The position numbers and the translations under genes are program-made. From Butyricimonas paravirosa (lineage in GTDB: Bacteria; Bacteroidota; Bacteroidia; Bacteroidales; Marinifilaceae), in NCBI RefSeq assembly GCF_032878955.1, contig NZ_CP043839.1:3224001-3288000 (forward strand): 64,000 nt of DNA, in the 5' to 3' direction. This document shows positions 17,359-26,740 of this stretch, one piece after another. The notes beneath the pieces are model-generated. The model worked only from the letters and a program-made list of their open reading frames with translations, had not been told where the DNA came from and did not search any database. The stretch's first letter is position 1. Every line of letters begins with the position of its first letter.

Positions 17359-18255
17359 TCAATTCTGGGCTCGGAATTCGTTGGGGGTGCATCCGGCCAC
17401 CCGTTTGAACATCCGGCTTAAATGCTGGGGATATTGGAATCCCAGATCGTAGGCGATTTCGCTCATCGTTTTGTCCGAGGAGAGTAGGTTTTCCTTGGCA
17501 CGTTCGATGACCTTGGTCTGGATGTATTCCGAGGCTGTTTTCCCGGTTTGTTTGCGGATCATGTCGCCAAAATAATTCGGGGAAAGAAAGACCTTGTCTG
17601 CGAAGTATTTGACCGAGGGTAAGCCTTCTTGTTGCGGCATCGAGCCATCGAAATACTCATCCAGCAAACGTTCGAACCGGACGATGATGTCGTTATTTTG
17701 CTGGTTGCGGGTAATGAATTGTCGGTCATAGAAACGGAGGCAGTAGTCCAATAGTACTCCAATATTTGCCGTGATCAGCCGTCGGCTGTGTTTATCAATG
17801 GCGTGTTCCAATTCTGCCTGTATTTTATTCAGGCAATCCATGATCGTTTGGCGTTCTTCCTCGGAGAGGTGTAGGGCTTCATTTACCTCGTAGGAGAAAA
17901 ACGTGTAGTTACGAATCTCTTGTCCGAGTGCCGTACCCCGGATGAGGTCCGGATGAAACAGTAGCCCGTGGGCCATGGGGCGAACTCCGGGAGCCATGTC
18001 AATCCCGGTGATCTGTCCCGGGCCGAAACTGACGATGGTGCCGTCTTGATAGTCATAGAACTGCCGTCCGTAGCGAATGTCGCCACATTTGATGTCTTTT
18101 AGGAAAAGGGCGTAGATGCCGTAGTTAAAAATTGCCTGTGTGGGCCATTGGGTGGATTGTGATAAATCGACGACGCTGACTAACGGGTGGCGAGTTTCCA
18201 ATCCGAAGAGTTTGTTGTAGTCGTCCACGTTGTTTATTTTCAGTATCTCTTCCAT
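17359..18255 (-). CDS. AraC-family transcriptional regulator
   Basis: The 298-residue regulator has an N-terminal cupin-like sensing domain (about 20-170, including GDIRYGRQFYDYQDGTIVSFGPGQITGID) and a C-terminal double helix-turn-helix (about 195-298). The latter shows KYFADKVFLSPNYFGDMIRKQTGKTASEYI and MSEIAYDLGFQYPQHLSRMFKRVAGCTPNEFR. It is divergent from the flavodoxin lipoprotein gene with about 200 bases between them and probably controls it. A minus-strand -7 box (complement of CAAAAATA, 18278-18285) lies just upstream. The inducer is unknown; redox-linked or aromatic signals would suit the target but are conjecture. Confidence 0.93.
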   Translation of the reverse strand: MEEILKINNVDDYNKLFGLETRHPLVSVVDLSQSTQWPTQAIFNYGIYALFLKDIKCGDIRYGRQFYDYQDGTIVSFGPGQITGIDMAPGVRPMAHGLLFHPDLIRGTALGQEIRNYTFFSYEVNEALHLSEEERQTIMDCLNKIQAELEHAIDKHSRRLITANIGVLLDYCLRFYDRQFITRNQQNNDIIVRFERLLDEYFDGSMPQQEGLPSVKYFADKVFLSPNYFGDMIRKQTGKTASEYIQTKVIERAKENLLSSDKTMSEIAYDLGFQYPQHLSRMFKRVAGCTPNEFRAQN

Positions 18256-18277
18256 GTTGTTCGTTATTAGCTACTCA

Positions 18278-18285
18278 CAAAAATA
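18278..18285 (-). promoter_or_regulatory. -7 box for the AraC gene
   Basis: CAAAAATA on the plus strand reads TATTTTTG on the minus strand, a perfect TAnnTTTG match about 23 bases upstream of the AraC start codon. Confidence 0.45.
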
Positions 18286-18383
18286 AGATATTTTATCGGA
18301 AAAATAATCGGTGTGTTTTCAAGTTCCGTAATTCAGGTATAAACTTCTGTAAATCGTATACAGGCGGGCCGCTTTTCCCGATC

Positions 18384-18391
18384 TACATTTG
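18384..18391 (+). promoter_or_regulatory. -7 box for the flavodoxin lipoprotein gene
   Basis: TACATTTG is a perfect TAnnTTTG match 62 bases before the ATG at 18454. No TTG lies at the standard spacing upstream, which would fit a promoter that needs the divergent AraC activator. Confidence 0.45.
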
Positions 18392-18453
18392 TATCAATGT
18401 AAAACGTATGATTGAAAAGACTACGATTATTAATTTGAATAAAAAGTGGAGAT

Positions 18454-19449
18454 ATGAAAAAGTTATTATTTATTCCGTTCATATTGTTGGTCCTGGTGTC
18501 CATGGCAGCGTGTGGCAGTTCGGGGGATGATTCGTTTGTACCGGACGAGGAACCCGGTATGTCCGTGGATTCGGTCGGTAATGGTCGATATTTGGTTCTT
18601 TATAGTTCCCGTTCCGGGAACACGGAAAAAGTGGCCCGTCAGATTAGCACGATACTTCATTGTGATATATTGGAAGTGGAACCCGTGACGGCTTACGAGG
18701 AGGATTATAATGCCATGCTTGACCGGGCAAGCGAAGAGCTGGCGGCTATCGATAGGGGGAATTACCCGGCTATCGCGACGTCCGTGGATGGCTTTGACAA
18801 GTATGATCTTATTTTTATCGGTTACCCAATCTGGTATGGTCGTATGGCCACGCCGATGCAGGCTTTCCTGCATGAACACGCTTCCAAGTTGGAGGGGAAA
18901 CGGGTTGCCCTGTTTGCCACGAGTGGGAGTAGCGGAATATCGACTTCCGCGAATGAGGCCCGGGGGTTTTGCCCGCAAGCAACTTTTACAGAGACTTTGT
19001 TGCTGACGTCAAGCGGGCTTGCCCAGATGGAGAGCCGGGTGGCAACGTGGCTTGAAGGGTTGGGTGCTAACCGGGAAGAAGAGGAGGATGAGGTGAGTTC
19101 GCTGAAAGTGAAAATTACGGTTGGGGAACGGACGGTGACGGCGACAATGGAGGATAACGTGACGGCGAAGGCATTTCTGGCTCGCTTGCCGTTGGAGGTG
19201 GAGTTGAGCGATTACGCCGGGGCGGAGAAAATTTTCTATCCTTCACCGAAGTTGTCTACCGAGGGGGCTCCCCGGGGAGGTAATCCCACGGCGGGAAGTA
19301 TTATGCTCTACGAACCGTGGGGGAACGTGGCGATTTTCTATAAGAGTGGCTCGGCTAGTAATAGTCTCATCCCGATGGGACGGGTTGACGGGGATGGGAT
19401 CGAGGTCTTCCGGGAGTCTGGTTCCCTAAGGGTGAAATTTGAAAGGTGA
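18454..19449 (+). CDS. Flavodoxin lipoprotein fused to a cyclophilin-like domain
   Basis: A 331-residue lipoprotein (lipobox SMAAC, Cys20). Residues about 46-200 form a flavodoxin with the FMN-phosphate loop SSRSGNTEKVA and a second flavin-contact segment FIGYPIWYGRMATPM. After an acidic linker (REEEEDEVSS), residues about 213-331 match the bacterial cyclophilin-like fold (KVKITVGERTVTATMEDNVTAKAFLARLPLEVEL, IFYPSPKL, IMLYEPWGNVAIFYK). It should be a membrane-anchored flavoprotein in the periplasm or at the surface, possibly a small-molecule reductase. The divergent AraC regulator probably controls it. The two domains more often occur as separate proteins. Confidence 0.9.
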   Translation: MKKLLFIPFILLVLVSMAACGSSGDDSFVPDEEPGMSVDSVGNGRYLVLYSSRSGNTEKVARQISTILHCDILEVEPVTAYEEDYNAMLDRASEELAAIDRGNYPAIATSVDGFDKYDLIFIGYPIWYGRMATPMQAFLHEHASKLEGKRVALFATSGSSGISTSANEARGFCPQATFTETLLLTSSGLAQMESRVATWLEGLGANREEEEDEVSSLKVKITVGERTVTATMEDNVTAKAFLARLPLEVELSDYAGAEKIFYPSPKLSTEGAPRGGNPTAGSIMLYEPWGNVAIFYKSGSASNSLIPMGRVDGDGIEVFRESGSLRVKFER

Positions 19450-19451
19450 TG

Positions 19452-19506
19452 AATAAAAGTATTAAAAAAGCAGCCTTTATTGGGCTGCTTTTTTAATACT
19501 TTTATT
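19452..19506. terminator. 24-bp perfect bidirectional terminator hairpin
   Basis: Bases 19452-19475 and 19483-19506 are exact reverse complements, with a GC-rich tip (GCAGCC / GGCTGC), a 7-base loop and long A and T tracts. It ends transcription of the flavodoxin gene and of the convergent dehydrogenase gene, whose stop codon (19502-19504) lies inside the right arm. Confidence 0.9.
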
Positions 19507-20470
19507 TGATCAATCCTTTGTCGAATTTTTCTTTCACCTTGATCAACATATCGTTTGTCATGCTGGTAAGGTCGAATTTCGGAGCCCAGCCCCATTCTTC
19601 GCGGGCGCAAGTGTCGTCCATGCTGTTTGGCCAGCTGTTGGCGATGGCTTGTTTCACCGGATCAATCTGGTAATCCATCTTGAAGTCGGGGAGGTGTTTG
19701 CGAATTTCGGCAGCGATTTGTTCCGGCTCGAAACTCATGGACGCAATGTTGAAACTATTCCGGTGTTTTAATTTACTGGGATCAGCTTCCATTAATTGTA
19801 CAACGGCGTTCAAGGCATCCGGCATGTACATCATGTCCATGTAGGTTCCCTCTTTCACGTTACAGGTGAATGAACCTTTGCGGATGGCGTCGTAGTAGAT
19901 CTCTACGGCATAATCCGTGGTTCCGCCACCGGGGAGAGTCACGTATGAAATCAATCCCGGGAAACGCACGCTACGGGTGTCAACACCAAAACGGTTGAAG
20001 TAGTAGTCGCTTAAAAGCTCGCCTGTTACCTTGCAAACCCCGTAAATCGTGGTGTTGGAACGTTGCAGCGTGTCTTGGGGAGTTTTGTCTTTTGGGGTAT
20101 CGTTCCCGAAAGCCCCGATAGAACTTGGCGTGAACACGGCACAATTGTTATCCTTGGCAATGTACAGAGAGTTGGTTAAAGCACCAATATTGATATCCCA
20201 GGCTAATTTGGGGTTCTTTTCTCCCGTGGCTGACAACAAGGCAACCAGGTTGAAAATGGTGTCAATATTGTATTTTTTCACGATGGCACTGAAACCTTCC
20301 CCGTCAAGAGCGTTCAATTCTTCGAATGGACCTGCTTCTGCCAATGCTTTACATTTTTCAGCACTAATATCAGCTGCCACTACATTGCTGTTTCCATAAA
20401 TGGATCTCAAATGGGGTACCAGTTCGGAACCGATTTGTCCCCCTGCACCAACGATTAATATTTTTTTCAT
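19502..20470 (-). CDS. SDR-type NAD-dependent L-threonine 3-dehydrogenase / epimerase family
   Basis: A 322-residue cytoplasmic extended short-chain dehydrogenase. The NAD-binding motif GAGGQIG is at residues 8-14, the catalytic Ser region is TPSSIGAFG (Ser116/117), and Tyr143 with Lys147 form the YxxxK pair in TIYGVCKVTGE. The pattern and length match the epimerase-like L-threonine 3-dehydrogenases found in Bacteroidetes, which oxidise threonine to 2-amino-3-oxobutyrate. No glycine C-acetyltransferase gene is adjacent, so the substrate rests on family resemblance. Confidence 0.85.
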   Translation of the reverse strand: MKKILIVGAGGQIGSELVPHLRSIYGNSNVVAADISAEKCKALAEAGPFEELNALDGEGFSAIVKKYNIDTIFNLVALLSATGEKNPKLAWDINIGALTNSLYIAKDNNCAVFTPSSIGAFGNDTPKDKTPQDTLQRSNTTIYGVCKVTGELLSDYYFNRFGVDTRSVRFPGLISYVTLPGGGTTDYAVEIYYDAIRKGSFTCNVKEGTYMDMMYMPDALNAVVQLMEADPSKLKHRNSFNIASMSFEPEQIAAEIRKHLPDFKMDYQIDPVKQAIANSWPNSMDDTCAREEWGWAPKFDLTSMTNDMLIKVKEKFDKGLIK

Positions 20471-20578
20471 CTCTATAAGTTTTTGTGATGAATGATGTTA
20501 CTTTTTCTAGTTTTAGATTGTAGCGCGAAAATAGTTATTTTAGAATCTCCTTGACTAACAATTGACAATTTTTTTTGC

Positions 20579-21067
20579 CTATTCACTAAAAAGTTGTTCG
20601 TCAGAACTCTGTTCTGCTTCATAATATTCATCGATTTGCAGGTTCGGGGCTTTATAGGCGGCCACGGCGAGCTGGTCACAACGTTCGTTTTCCGGGACAT
20701 TGGCGTGTCCTTTTACCCAGATGAATTTCACGCGGTGTTTGCGATAAAGGGCGAGGAATTGTCGCCAGAGGTCTGGGTTCTTTTTTTTCTTGAACCCGGT
20801 CTTTTCCCAACCGAATACCCAACCTTTTTCAACGGCATCGACCACGTATTTCGAGTCGGAGTAGATGGTCACGTTGCTCCCTTCGAAGCGCAGGGCGGCA
20901 AGCCCGATGATGACGGCGAGCAATTCCATACGGTTGTTCGTGGTCCGGCGGAAACCTTCCGACAGCTCTTTACGATGCGGTCCGGCCATAAGTACGACCC
21001 CGTAGCCTCCCGGTCCGGGGTTACCGCTGGCGGCTCCGTCTGTGTATATCGTGATATTATGTGACAT
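20579..21067 (-). CDS. rnhA: Ribonuclease HI
   Basis: The 162-residue enzyme cuts the RNA strand of RNA-DNA hybrids. The start is the ATG at 21067 ([11 protein letters not shown]); the 50 codons upstream are not RNase H-like. Catalytic residues are Asp10 ([16 protein letters not shown]), Glu48 (NRMELLAV), Asp71 (YSDSKYV) and Asp131 (NERCDQLA), with His121 in [11 protein letters not shown] basic protrusion ([11 protein letters not shown]) fits the E. coli-type handle. It is divergent from the TlpA-like gene at 21171. Confidence 0.96.
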   Translation of the reverse strand: MSHNITIYTDGAASGNPGPGGYGVVLMAGPHRKELSEGFRRTTNNRMELLAVIIGLAALRFEGSNVTIYSDSKYVVDAVEKGWVFGWEKTGFKKKKNPDLWRQFLALYRKHRVKFIWVKGHANVPENERCDQLAVAAYKAPNLQIDEYYEAEQSSDEQLFSE

Positions 21068-21170
21068 GTATTCGTTTTTATGCCGTAAAAGTAAGCATTT
21101 TGTTAAAATATTTGTATATTTATGTCGAGGAAACAACAGGCCTTTGTGTGGACCTGATAAAATAGCAAAT

Positions 21171-23066
21171 ATGATAAAATTAAGTCGAATTGTCTTGATG
21201 TTCCTGTTCGTGGGCATTCTCGTCGCTTGCCAACCGAGGGAACGGGTGATTGATTACCCGGCCTTTCAGGCTAAAAATTCTGCATCACTTGAGATCTCCC
21301 GTATTGTTTTGAATGACACGGCTACTATTATTTATGCCGATGTCGAGCAATTTCCCGGTGGCTGGGCCCGGGTGGATTCCGGGATCTATATTTTGGCGAA
21401 CGGGCAAAAGTATCTTGCCTTGAAGTCGGAAGGATTGAAGTTGAGCGAGAAATTCGAGATGCGTGATACCGGGTTGCTCTCGTTCAAGTTGTTTTTCCCG
21501 CCGCTCCCGAGAGGGGTGAATTCGATCGATTTGATCGAGAGCCGGATGAATCTGGGGGGCTGGCATGTTTGGGGATTGAATTTGAATCCTGATGTTGAAG
21601 TGGCTGCCATGGCTGTCCCGTCGGACGTGTCTGCCCGGGACTGGAAGGAAGCTACCACGTTACCACCGGCTGAGTTGAAGACGGGGAAAACGAGGGTGAA
21701 GGTGCGTTTATGCGGTTATCGTGATTTGATGGACGGGCGAGATGTCGAGCTTTTCGTGAGCGATATGTTTAGCCCCGGGAAGGAGTTGTCGAAGAGGATT
21801 GATAAAGATCATAGCTGTACGTTTGAGTTTGATCAATATTCCACGACGTGGGTCTATTTGAGTAACACGCTCTTCCACACGATGATCGTGCTTGATCCGG
21901 GGGATGACGTGGAGGTGTATGTCGATTTGGAAGAGGCTACCCGAAGGGCTTCCCGCTATCAGAAAGACCGGATGAAGGCGCATCGTTTGGCTTACGTGGT
22001 CGGGGAAAGTCGATTTATCCCCTTGAATTACGCGTTACAGGATGAGTACGAGGATGGATTTTCCATGTATTCTTTCTATGAGGATATAAACGGGATGAAT
22101 GCCGACGAGTATATCGCGTACGTGATGAAGCTTTACCGGGCCGAGATGGAGCGTTTGGCGAATGACAAGGCGCTGCCGGACGGGGTACGGAAATACCGGG
22201 AGATCGGGGTGAAAGGTTTTGTGATGAGGCTGGTTTGTTCCGGGGAGTCTAATTTGGAAACGGCTTACCGGGAGGCGAATCATATCGGGTGGGATCAACG
22301 GGAGATCGATTTCAAGGCCCCGGAGTTCACGGATAAGCATTTTGCGGTGTTGAAGGATTTGGATGTGAACCGGTTGGATATGTTGTACGCTCGTGATTTT
22401 CCGTATTGTTTTGATATTGTTGGTTACCGGATTCCCTCGTTGAATCGGTTGGAAAAGATACTGGGGAACCAAGAAGGATTTTTAATTGATTATTTCAAAT
22501 TGCAGGGTATTTACGAGCAATTGGAAAATATGAAATCCTTAACGAAAGAGCAACAGCGGAACTTGGCATCTATCAACCCCTATTACGCGAAGGCTTTTGA
22601 ACAGATGAAGCTGCAGATTGACGCGAAAGTTGCGGAAAGTAAGGTGAAAGCGGGAAAACGAATCCGGGAGGTTCCGTCGGTATCCGAGAAAAAGCTATTC
22701 GATGCTATTATGGCCCGGTATAAGGGGAAAGTGGTGATGGTGGACTTGTGGGCCACGTGGTGCGGACCTTGCCGGGGGGCGATTGCCTCTTTTGAACCCA
22801 GGAAGAATAAGTTCAAGGATAAGGATGTTGTTTTCGTGTATATCACGAACGAATCTTCCCCGGAATCCAAATGGTTGGAGATGGTGGCAGGAATCGAGGG
22901 GGAGCATTATCGTTTGAATCGTAAACAATGGGATTATATATGTGATTATTTCGGCGTGGACGGGATTCCCTCGTATGTTATTGTCGATCGGGACGGGAAT
23001 GCCCGGTTGAGAAATGATTTGAGGGGATCGGGGATGTTGGAACAGGAATTGTCGGGGATGCTTTAA
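21171..23066 (+). CDS. TlpA-like lipoprotein with large N-terminal domain
   Basis: A 631-residue lipoprotein starting at ATG 21171 ([20 protein letters not shown], Cys20). About 500 residues precede a C-terminal thioredoxin domain with [16 protein letters not shown] (Cys531, Cys534) and the cis-proline loop DGIPSYVIV. The N-terminal part has a beta-rich segment followed by a long helical region, the usual plan of Bacteroidetes envelope TlpA-like proteins, and no catalytic motif I recognise. Probable envelope disulfide reductase or isomerase. Its stop overlaps the end of the convergent GNAT gene by 4 bases. Confidence 0.88.
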   Translation: MIKLSRIVLMFLFVGILVACQPRERVIDYPAFQAKNSASLEISRIVLNDTATIIYADVEQFPGGWARVDSGIYILANGQKYLALKSEGLKLSEKFEMRDTGLLSFKLFFPPLPRGVNSIDLIESRMNLGGWHVWGLNLNPDVEVAAMAVPSDVSARDWKEATTLPPAELKTGKTRVKVRLCGYRDLMDGRDVELFVSDMFSPGKELSKRIDKDHSCTFEFDQYSTTWVYLSNTLFHTMIVLDPGDDVEVYVDLEEATRRASRYQKDRMKAHRLAYVVGESRFIPLNYALQDEYEDGFSMYSFYEDINGMNADEYIAYVMKLYRAEMERLANDKALPDGVRKYREIGVKGFVMRLVCSGESNLETAYREANHIGWDQREIDFKAPEFTDKHFAVLKDLDVNRLDMLYARDFPYCFDIVGYRIPSLNRLEKILGNQEGFLIDYFKLQGIYEQLENMKSLTKEQQRNLASINPYYAKAFEQMKLQIDAKVAESKVKAGKRIREVPSVSEKKLFDAIMARYKGKVVMVDLWATWCGPCRGAIASFEPRKNKFKDKDVVFVYITNESSPESKWLEMVAGIEGEHYRLNRKQWDYICDYFGVDGIPSYVIVDRDGNARLRNDLRGSGMLEQELSGML

Positions 23067-23500
23067 GCGTCTTGTTGATATTTCATCGTGAACTCTTGCC
23101 GGCCGGTTTGTTCGTCGGTTTGTTCACGTGTGATCGTAAAGCCTTGGCGTTTGTAGAATGTCAAGGCTTGCGTGTTTTCCGCGTAAACATTTAATTCCAA
23201 TTCGGGGTGTTGTAACTTGATACGAGTCATAAGGGAATGTCCGATTCCTTGGCCTTGTCGGTCAGGAGAGACGAAAAGGGCGGCGATGTAGTTGCCGATT
23301 AAGGAGATAAATCCCGTGATCTCGTTTGTGTGTTCGTCTTCATTGACGAGGGTTTGGCTTTGTGGCAGGTACTTGTTATGCATATCCGGAACTTTGTTTT
23401 CCCAGTAGGAACGGGGAATGAAGGAGTGGGCGATGGCGGATGCTTCCAGCCATATCCGGATGACAGAGTCTTCGTCTTGTTGTTGGAAGTAGCGGATCAT
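23063..23500 (-). CDS. GNAT-family N-acetyltransferase
   Basis: A 145-residue cytoplasmic acetyltransferase. The acetyl-CoA pyrophosphate-binding signature is SPDRQGQGIGHSLM (about 78-91), preceded by strand ITGFISLIGNYIAALFV. The C-terminal NVYAENTQALTFYKRQGFTI is typical of the YjaB/PhnO-like subgroup. The substrate (amine, amino acid or protein N-terminus) is not predictable. Confidence 0.92.
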   Translation of the reverse strand: MIRYFQQQDEDSVIRIWLEASAIAHSFIPRSYWENKVPDMHNKYLPQSQTLVNEDEHTNEITGFISLIGNYIAALFVSPDRQGQGIGHSLMTRIKLQHPELELNVYAENTQALTFYKRQGFTITREQTDEQTGRQEFTMKYQQDA

Positions 23501-23653
23501 GGTTTTGTATGTTTTTGTGTTTATGTTGATGTGGGCGAATGTAGCAAAAAATAGGCGAGATTGAAAATGTTTTTTATGAAGAGGAATAAATGTTGGAAGA
23601 GAGGGTGATAAAATTGTAATAGCCTGAAGTGCTGATTTTCAGAAAAAAGTTGT

Positions 23654-23661
23654 TACTTTTG
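23654..23661 (+). promoter_or_regulatory. -7 box upstream of the AlbA_2 protein gene
   Basis: TACTTTTG matches TAnnTTTG perfectly, 116 bases before the ATG at 23778. The 277-base gap between the GNAT gene and this gene otherwise shows only AT-rich sequence. Confidence 0.4.
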
Positions 23662-23777
23662 TATGGTTGCGATTCATTGGAGAAGGGATGGAGACATTGA
23701 TTTTTTGTCATGAGGTGCGGCGCTTTACCAAAAAGTGTATGTTTAAATATTTTTTGCATTAAATAAAAATAAGAATA

Positions 23778-26348
23778 ATGGATTTTGTATCTCCTGAACA
23801 CTTGTTCGAGGAACTTCCTCTCACGAAAGAAGAGGCGAGTATTCTTGACGAGTATATTTGCGATTATGATTTCACGGTTGTTGGAAAACAAGGGCCGGAG
23901 TGGATATTTTCTTTCTTGGGTGTTGTTCGTGCGGAGTTAGGGGGAGAGGAAATGATCTTGGAAGATTATGATCTTCTGAATGATATTTTTATTCGTATAT
24001 TGGAATGGATGCTTGAGGGGTCCGATTATTTGAAATGTTTTGAAGGGGTCAAGTTGAATGATGCCCGAATGCAAGTGGAACGTTATCTGGATGAGGCTAT
24101 TGCCAGTAGAGAGGCGATCCGGTTGATTGATGCAGAGGAAGAAGGGGAGTATATTACTTCGAAGTTAGAGAAATTGATGGTGTCGGGTTACCTGTACAAG
24201 AAATCGCTCGTGTGGATAACGCTACTGACGATCGTTCGGTTTAGTCCGAGGTTGCATTTATTGCCGGCACGGGGACTCGTTTTACTGGTGTATAACACGT
24301 TGAATAAACCTAATCCAAGGGTGATGGAACGTTTTAACGAACGGGTAGCTCTTGTGAGAGAACAGGATGATGCGCTGTGTTTTGAGGGACATTCCCGGGA
24401 TCAGATTCAGGAGGCTGTTTGGATTCTTGGGGCCCGGATTTTGTTGGGGGATCCCGTGCAGGAAGAACTGGCAAGCTTGCGTTCCATGTTTTTCAGATAC
24501 TTGTATGTGTTACAGGATAAGGAAGATGAAGTGATTCGGAAGAATGCGTTTAATTCTTTATTGTTTAACCAGAAGAATGCCGTGTTCACGTGGGAGGAGT
24601 TGTTAAAGTTCTCCATTCCTGTCCTGATGGAATCTATTACAGAAAAGACGGTTGATGCGATTAGAAATTGTCAGGGGCGTCTGTACGAGGGACACGGGCA
24701 ATTATTAGTGGAAACGAAAGCAATCACGCTTGCCGCTCCGGTTTCTTTAAAGTTTGACACGCTGATGGAGATTGACGGTGTCGCTTTGAAACTCGGGTAC
24801 AGTAAGAAAAAGTTGAGTTTTGAAGAAGGGTTGGTGGGGACAACCCAAGCGTGGAGAAGTATCCTCGCTGACTTTTCGGATGAGTTGAGAAAGAGCGTGA
24901 TTCATAAAAAGCGGCCGCCCGTGGGGGCTGTCGTGAATATACGGGTAAAGCTGGTGCATAATTTTAAACCCACGTTGGCTTTCGTTACGATCGTGGACCT
25001 GCGGTATGATGGACAGGGCATTTTGCATGTCAGCCAAGTGACACGGGCAAGGTTGGATAGTTTAAAAGATATTCTTCATCCCGGGGATATTATGACAGCG
25101 ACGGTGGTGGAGTCGGAGGATGATCGCTTGCAGTTCTCGATCTGGGAGGAACTGAATCAAGTGGCCGTGGAGCATTTGCGGGTAGGGGATCAGTGCAACG
25201 CCTTACTCCTGAGTGAGAAGAATGGTTTCCTGACATGGTTGTCTGAAAGTGGTTTCTTGGTTTCGACTCCTCTTGCTGAAGGGGTGAGTGAGGAGAGAGG
25301 GGGGTATTATCTTTTGGAGGTTACCGATGTTCCCCCGGTAGGGAGGATCAAAGGAAAGATTCTAGGTGCCACAAAGGAACGATTTGACCGGCACGAGGCG
25401 GTTGCTAATCTGGTTTACAGTTATATAGAAGAGTGCAAGAAATATAAAAACGGGGATGGACAGGGGAAGTTTAACACGGGGAAGATCGAGCGTTCTATCG
25501 GGGTTTCAGGTAAGTACGTGAAGGAGTTGATCCGGCTGTTGCAGCTTTACCTGACGCAAGAGGTTTGTTTGGAGAATCTGAATTTACTTTATTTTATTCG
25601 CTTATTGGCTCACGTGTTAGGAGATTATCGCTTGAAAGGGTATTATGATTGCCTGATCAATCATTTGATCGTGAAGTATGAATTTATAGAGGGACGTTTA
25701 GAAACACTGGATCTGGGCGCACTGGAGAAGGACTTCCGGGCTTACCCGGCGTTGGAACCTTTGTGGGCGGTGATCCGGATGCTGGCATCCTACGGGGATC
25801 GTTCTTTCGCGGGGGATTTGGAACGTCTTTCTCATTCTGAGGATGATTACGTGGCTAAAGTGGCCGAATCTATATTGGCTAAGGAGGGGCAGGGAAATCT
25901 TACGGAAGAATCCCGTTGGAGGGAAGATGAGTTATTGGAATTGTTGTCTTTGAAGGGGAAGGAGGATACCATAGTCGGGAACATGAAAGAAAAGCAAACG
26001 TTTAAGAATTCACTGGTCTATCCGGTGGGGGCGAGACATGTGGACGTGGAGGCTCAGCTGGATTCGATCATGCAGGATATGTGCAGTTTTTTGAATGGAC
26101 AGGGGGGAACCGTGTATATCGGGATGAGTGATAAAGGGGTGCCTGTGGGGATTCAGGCGGATTTGGATTACTTGTGTTGTAATTTGGATAAGTATGAGTT
26201 GTTCCTTCATCAAAGGATAAAGGAGGCTTTCGGGGAAGAAGTGGACCGGACAATTCAGATTGAAAGGAAACAATTCGGAGATAAGGTGGTGGAGGCTCTC
26301 GTGGTTCCGCATTTCGACCGGGTGGTGGAGTATCATTCGGAGAATTGA
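23778..26348 (+). CDS. Large protein with S1-like segment and C-terminal AlbA_2 (Schlafen/AAA-4 type) domain
   Basis: An 856-residue cytoplasmic protein. The first 350 residues are helical and acidic and match nothing I know. Residues about 380-450 resemble an S1/OB-fold (GAVVNIRVKLVHNFKPTLAFVTIVD, HVSQVTRARLDSLKDILHPGDIMTATVVESEDDRLQFSIWEE). A helical region follows. Residues about 735-856 match the AlbA_2 putative nucleic-acid-binding domain (FKNSLVYPVGA, MQDMCSFLNGQGGTVYIGMSDKGVPVGI). AlbA_2 is usually N-terminal, so this layout is reversed. Binding to RNA or DNA is likely; the function is unknown. Confidence 0.75.
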   Translation: MDFVSPEHLFEELPLTKEEASILDEYICDYDFTVVGKQGPEWIFSFLGVVRAELGGEEMILEDYDLLNDIFIRILEWMLEGSDYLKCFEGVKLNDARMQVERYLDEAIASREAIRLIDAEEEGEYITSKLEKLMVSGYLYKKSLVWITLLTIVRFSPRLHLLPARGLVLLVYNTLNKPNPRVMERFNERVALVREQDDALCFEGHSRDQIQEAVWILGARILLGDPVQEELASLRSMFFRYLYVLQDKEDEVIRKNAFNSLLFNQKNAVFTWEELLKFSIPVLMESITEKTVDAIRNCQGRLYEGHGQLLVETKAITLAAPVSLKFDTLMEIDGVALKLGYSKKKLSFEEGLVGTTQAWRSILADFSDELRKSVIHKKRPPVGAVVNIRVKLVHNFKPTLAFVTIVDLRYDGQGILHVSQVTRARLDSLKDILHPGDIMTATVVESEDDRLQFSIWEELNQVAVEHLRVGDQCNALLLSEKNGFLTWLSESGFLVSTPLAEGVSEERGGYYLLEVTDVPPVGRIKGKILGATKERFDRHEAVANLVYSYIEECKKYKNGDGQGKFNTGKIERSIGVSGKYVKELIRLLQLYLTQEVCLENLNLLYFIRLLAHVLGDYRLKGYYDCLINHLIVKYEFIEGRLETLDLGALEKDFRAYPALEPLWAVIRMLASYGDRSFAGDLERLSHSEDDYVAKVAESILAKEGQGNLTEESRWREDELLELLSLKGKEDTIVGNMKEKQTFKNSLVYPVGARHVDVEAQLDSIMQDMCSFLNGQGGTVYIGMSDKGVPVGIQADLDYLCCNLDKYELFLHQRIKEAFGEEVDRTIQIERKQFGDKVVEALVVPHFDRVVEYHSEN

Positions 26349-26416
26349 AAGGCCGTTAGAGGTGAAAGTCGGTTTCAAGAGTTTTGGAGGGGATTGTAAC
26401 ATGAATAATTGGGATT

Positions 26417-26692
26417 ATGGAATGGAATCGAGTGGGTAGCGTGATATGCCTGTTAGGTGGAATCATACTTGTTTTTGGTGGGGTTTATATGATCTTGACG
26501 GGACAGACGTCTGGGGGATATACTTCCGGGTCAATGGGGAATGTCCAGTATGGCACGATGGATGGGTACGGGGTGTTGTTCGTGGGAGGAGGAATGCTTG
26601 CAACTGCTCTTGTTTGTTATTTGAGCTATAAGAATCAGATTAAGAAAAAGAAGAAGAAAAAAAGAAAAGGTGGTTCGAAGAAGAAATTATAA
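26417..26692 (+). CDS. Small two-helix membrane protein with lysine-rich tail
   Basis: A 91-residue protein with two hydrophobic helices (VGSVICLLGGIILVFGGVYMIL and VLFVGGGMLATALVCYLSY) joined by a Gly/Ser/Tyr-rich loop. It ends in a cytoplasmic tail of almost only lysine, arginine, glycine and serine (KKKKKKKRKGGSKKKL). It follows the AlbA_2 gene by 68 bases and could be cotranscribed. The basic tail could bind nucleic acid or acidic lipids; no family recognised. Confidence 0.65.
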   Translation: MEWNRVGSVICLLGGIILVFGGVYMILTGQTSGGYTSGSMGNVQYGTMDGYGVLFVGGGMLATALVCYLSYKNQIKKKKKKKRKGGSKKKL

Positions 26693-26712
26693 CCAATACT
26701 AAATATTTTTCA

Positions 26713-26720
26713 TATATTTG
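26713..26720 (+). promoter_or_regulatory. -7 box for sigma gene 2
   Basis: TATATTTG is a perfect TAnnTTTG match, 20 bases before the ATG at 26741. The same octamer lies before sigma gene 1 (908-915). A TTG -33 box is not seen. Confidence 0.5.
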
Positions 26721-26740
26721 TTTTTAAGTAGCACATTTAT

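Noticed and set aside
20677..20686. CAACGTTCGT, resembling the Mpi core, also at 39441-39450
   Set aside because: The first lies within conserved rnhA codons, and neither has an inverted partner longer than about 7 bases at a sensible distance.
26629..26690. Lysine-rich tail and A-rich tract as a possible frameshift or low-complexity artefact
   Set aside because: The frame remains open with two clear membrane helices before it, so a real small protein is more likely.
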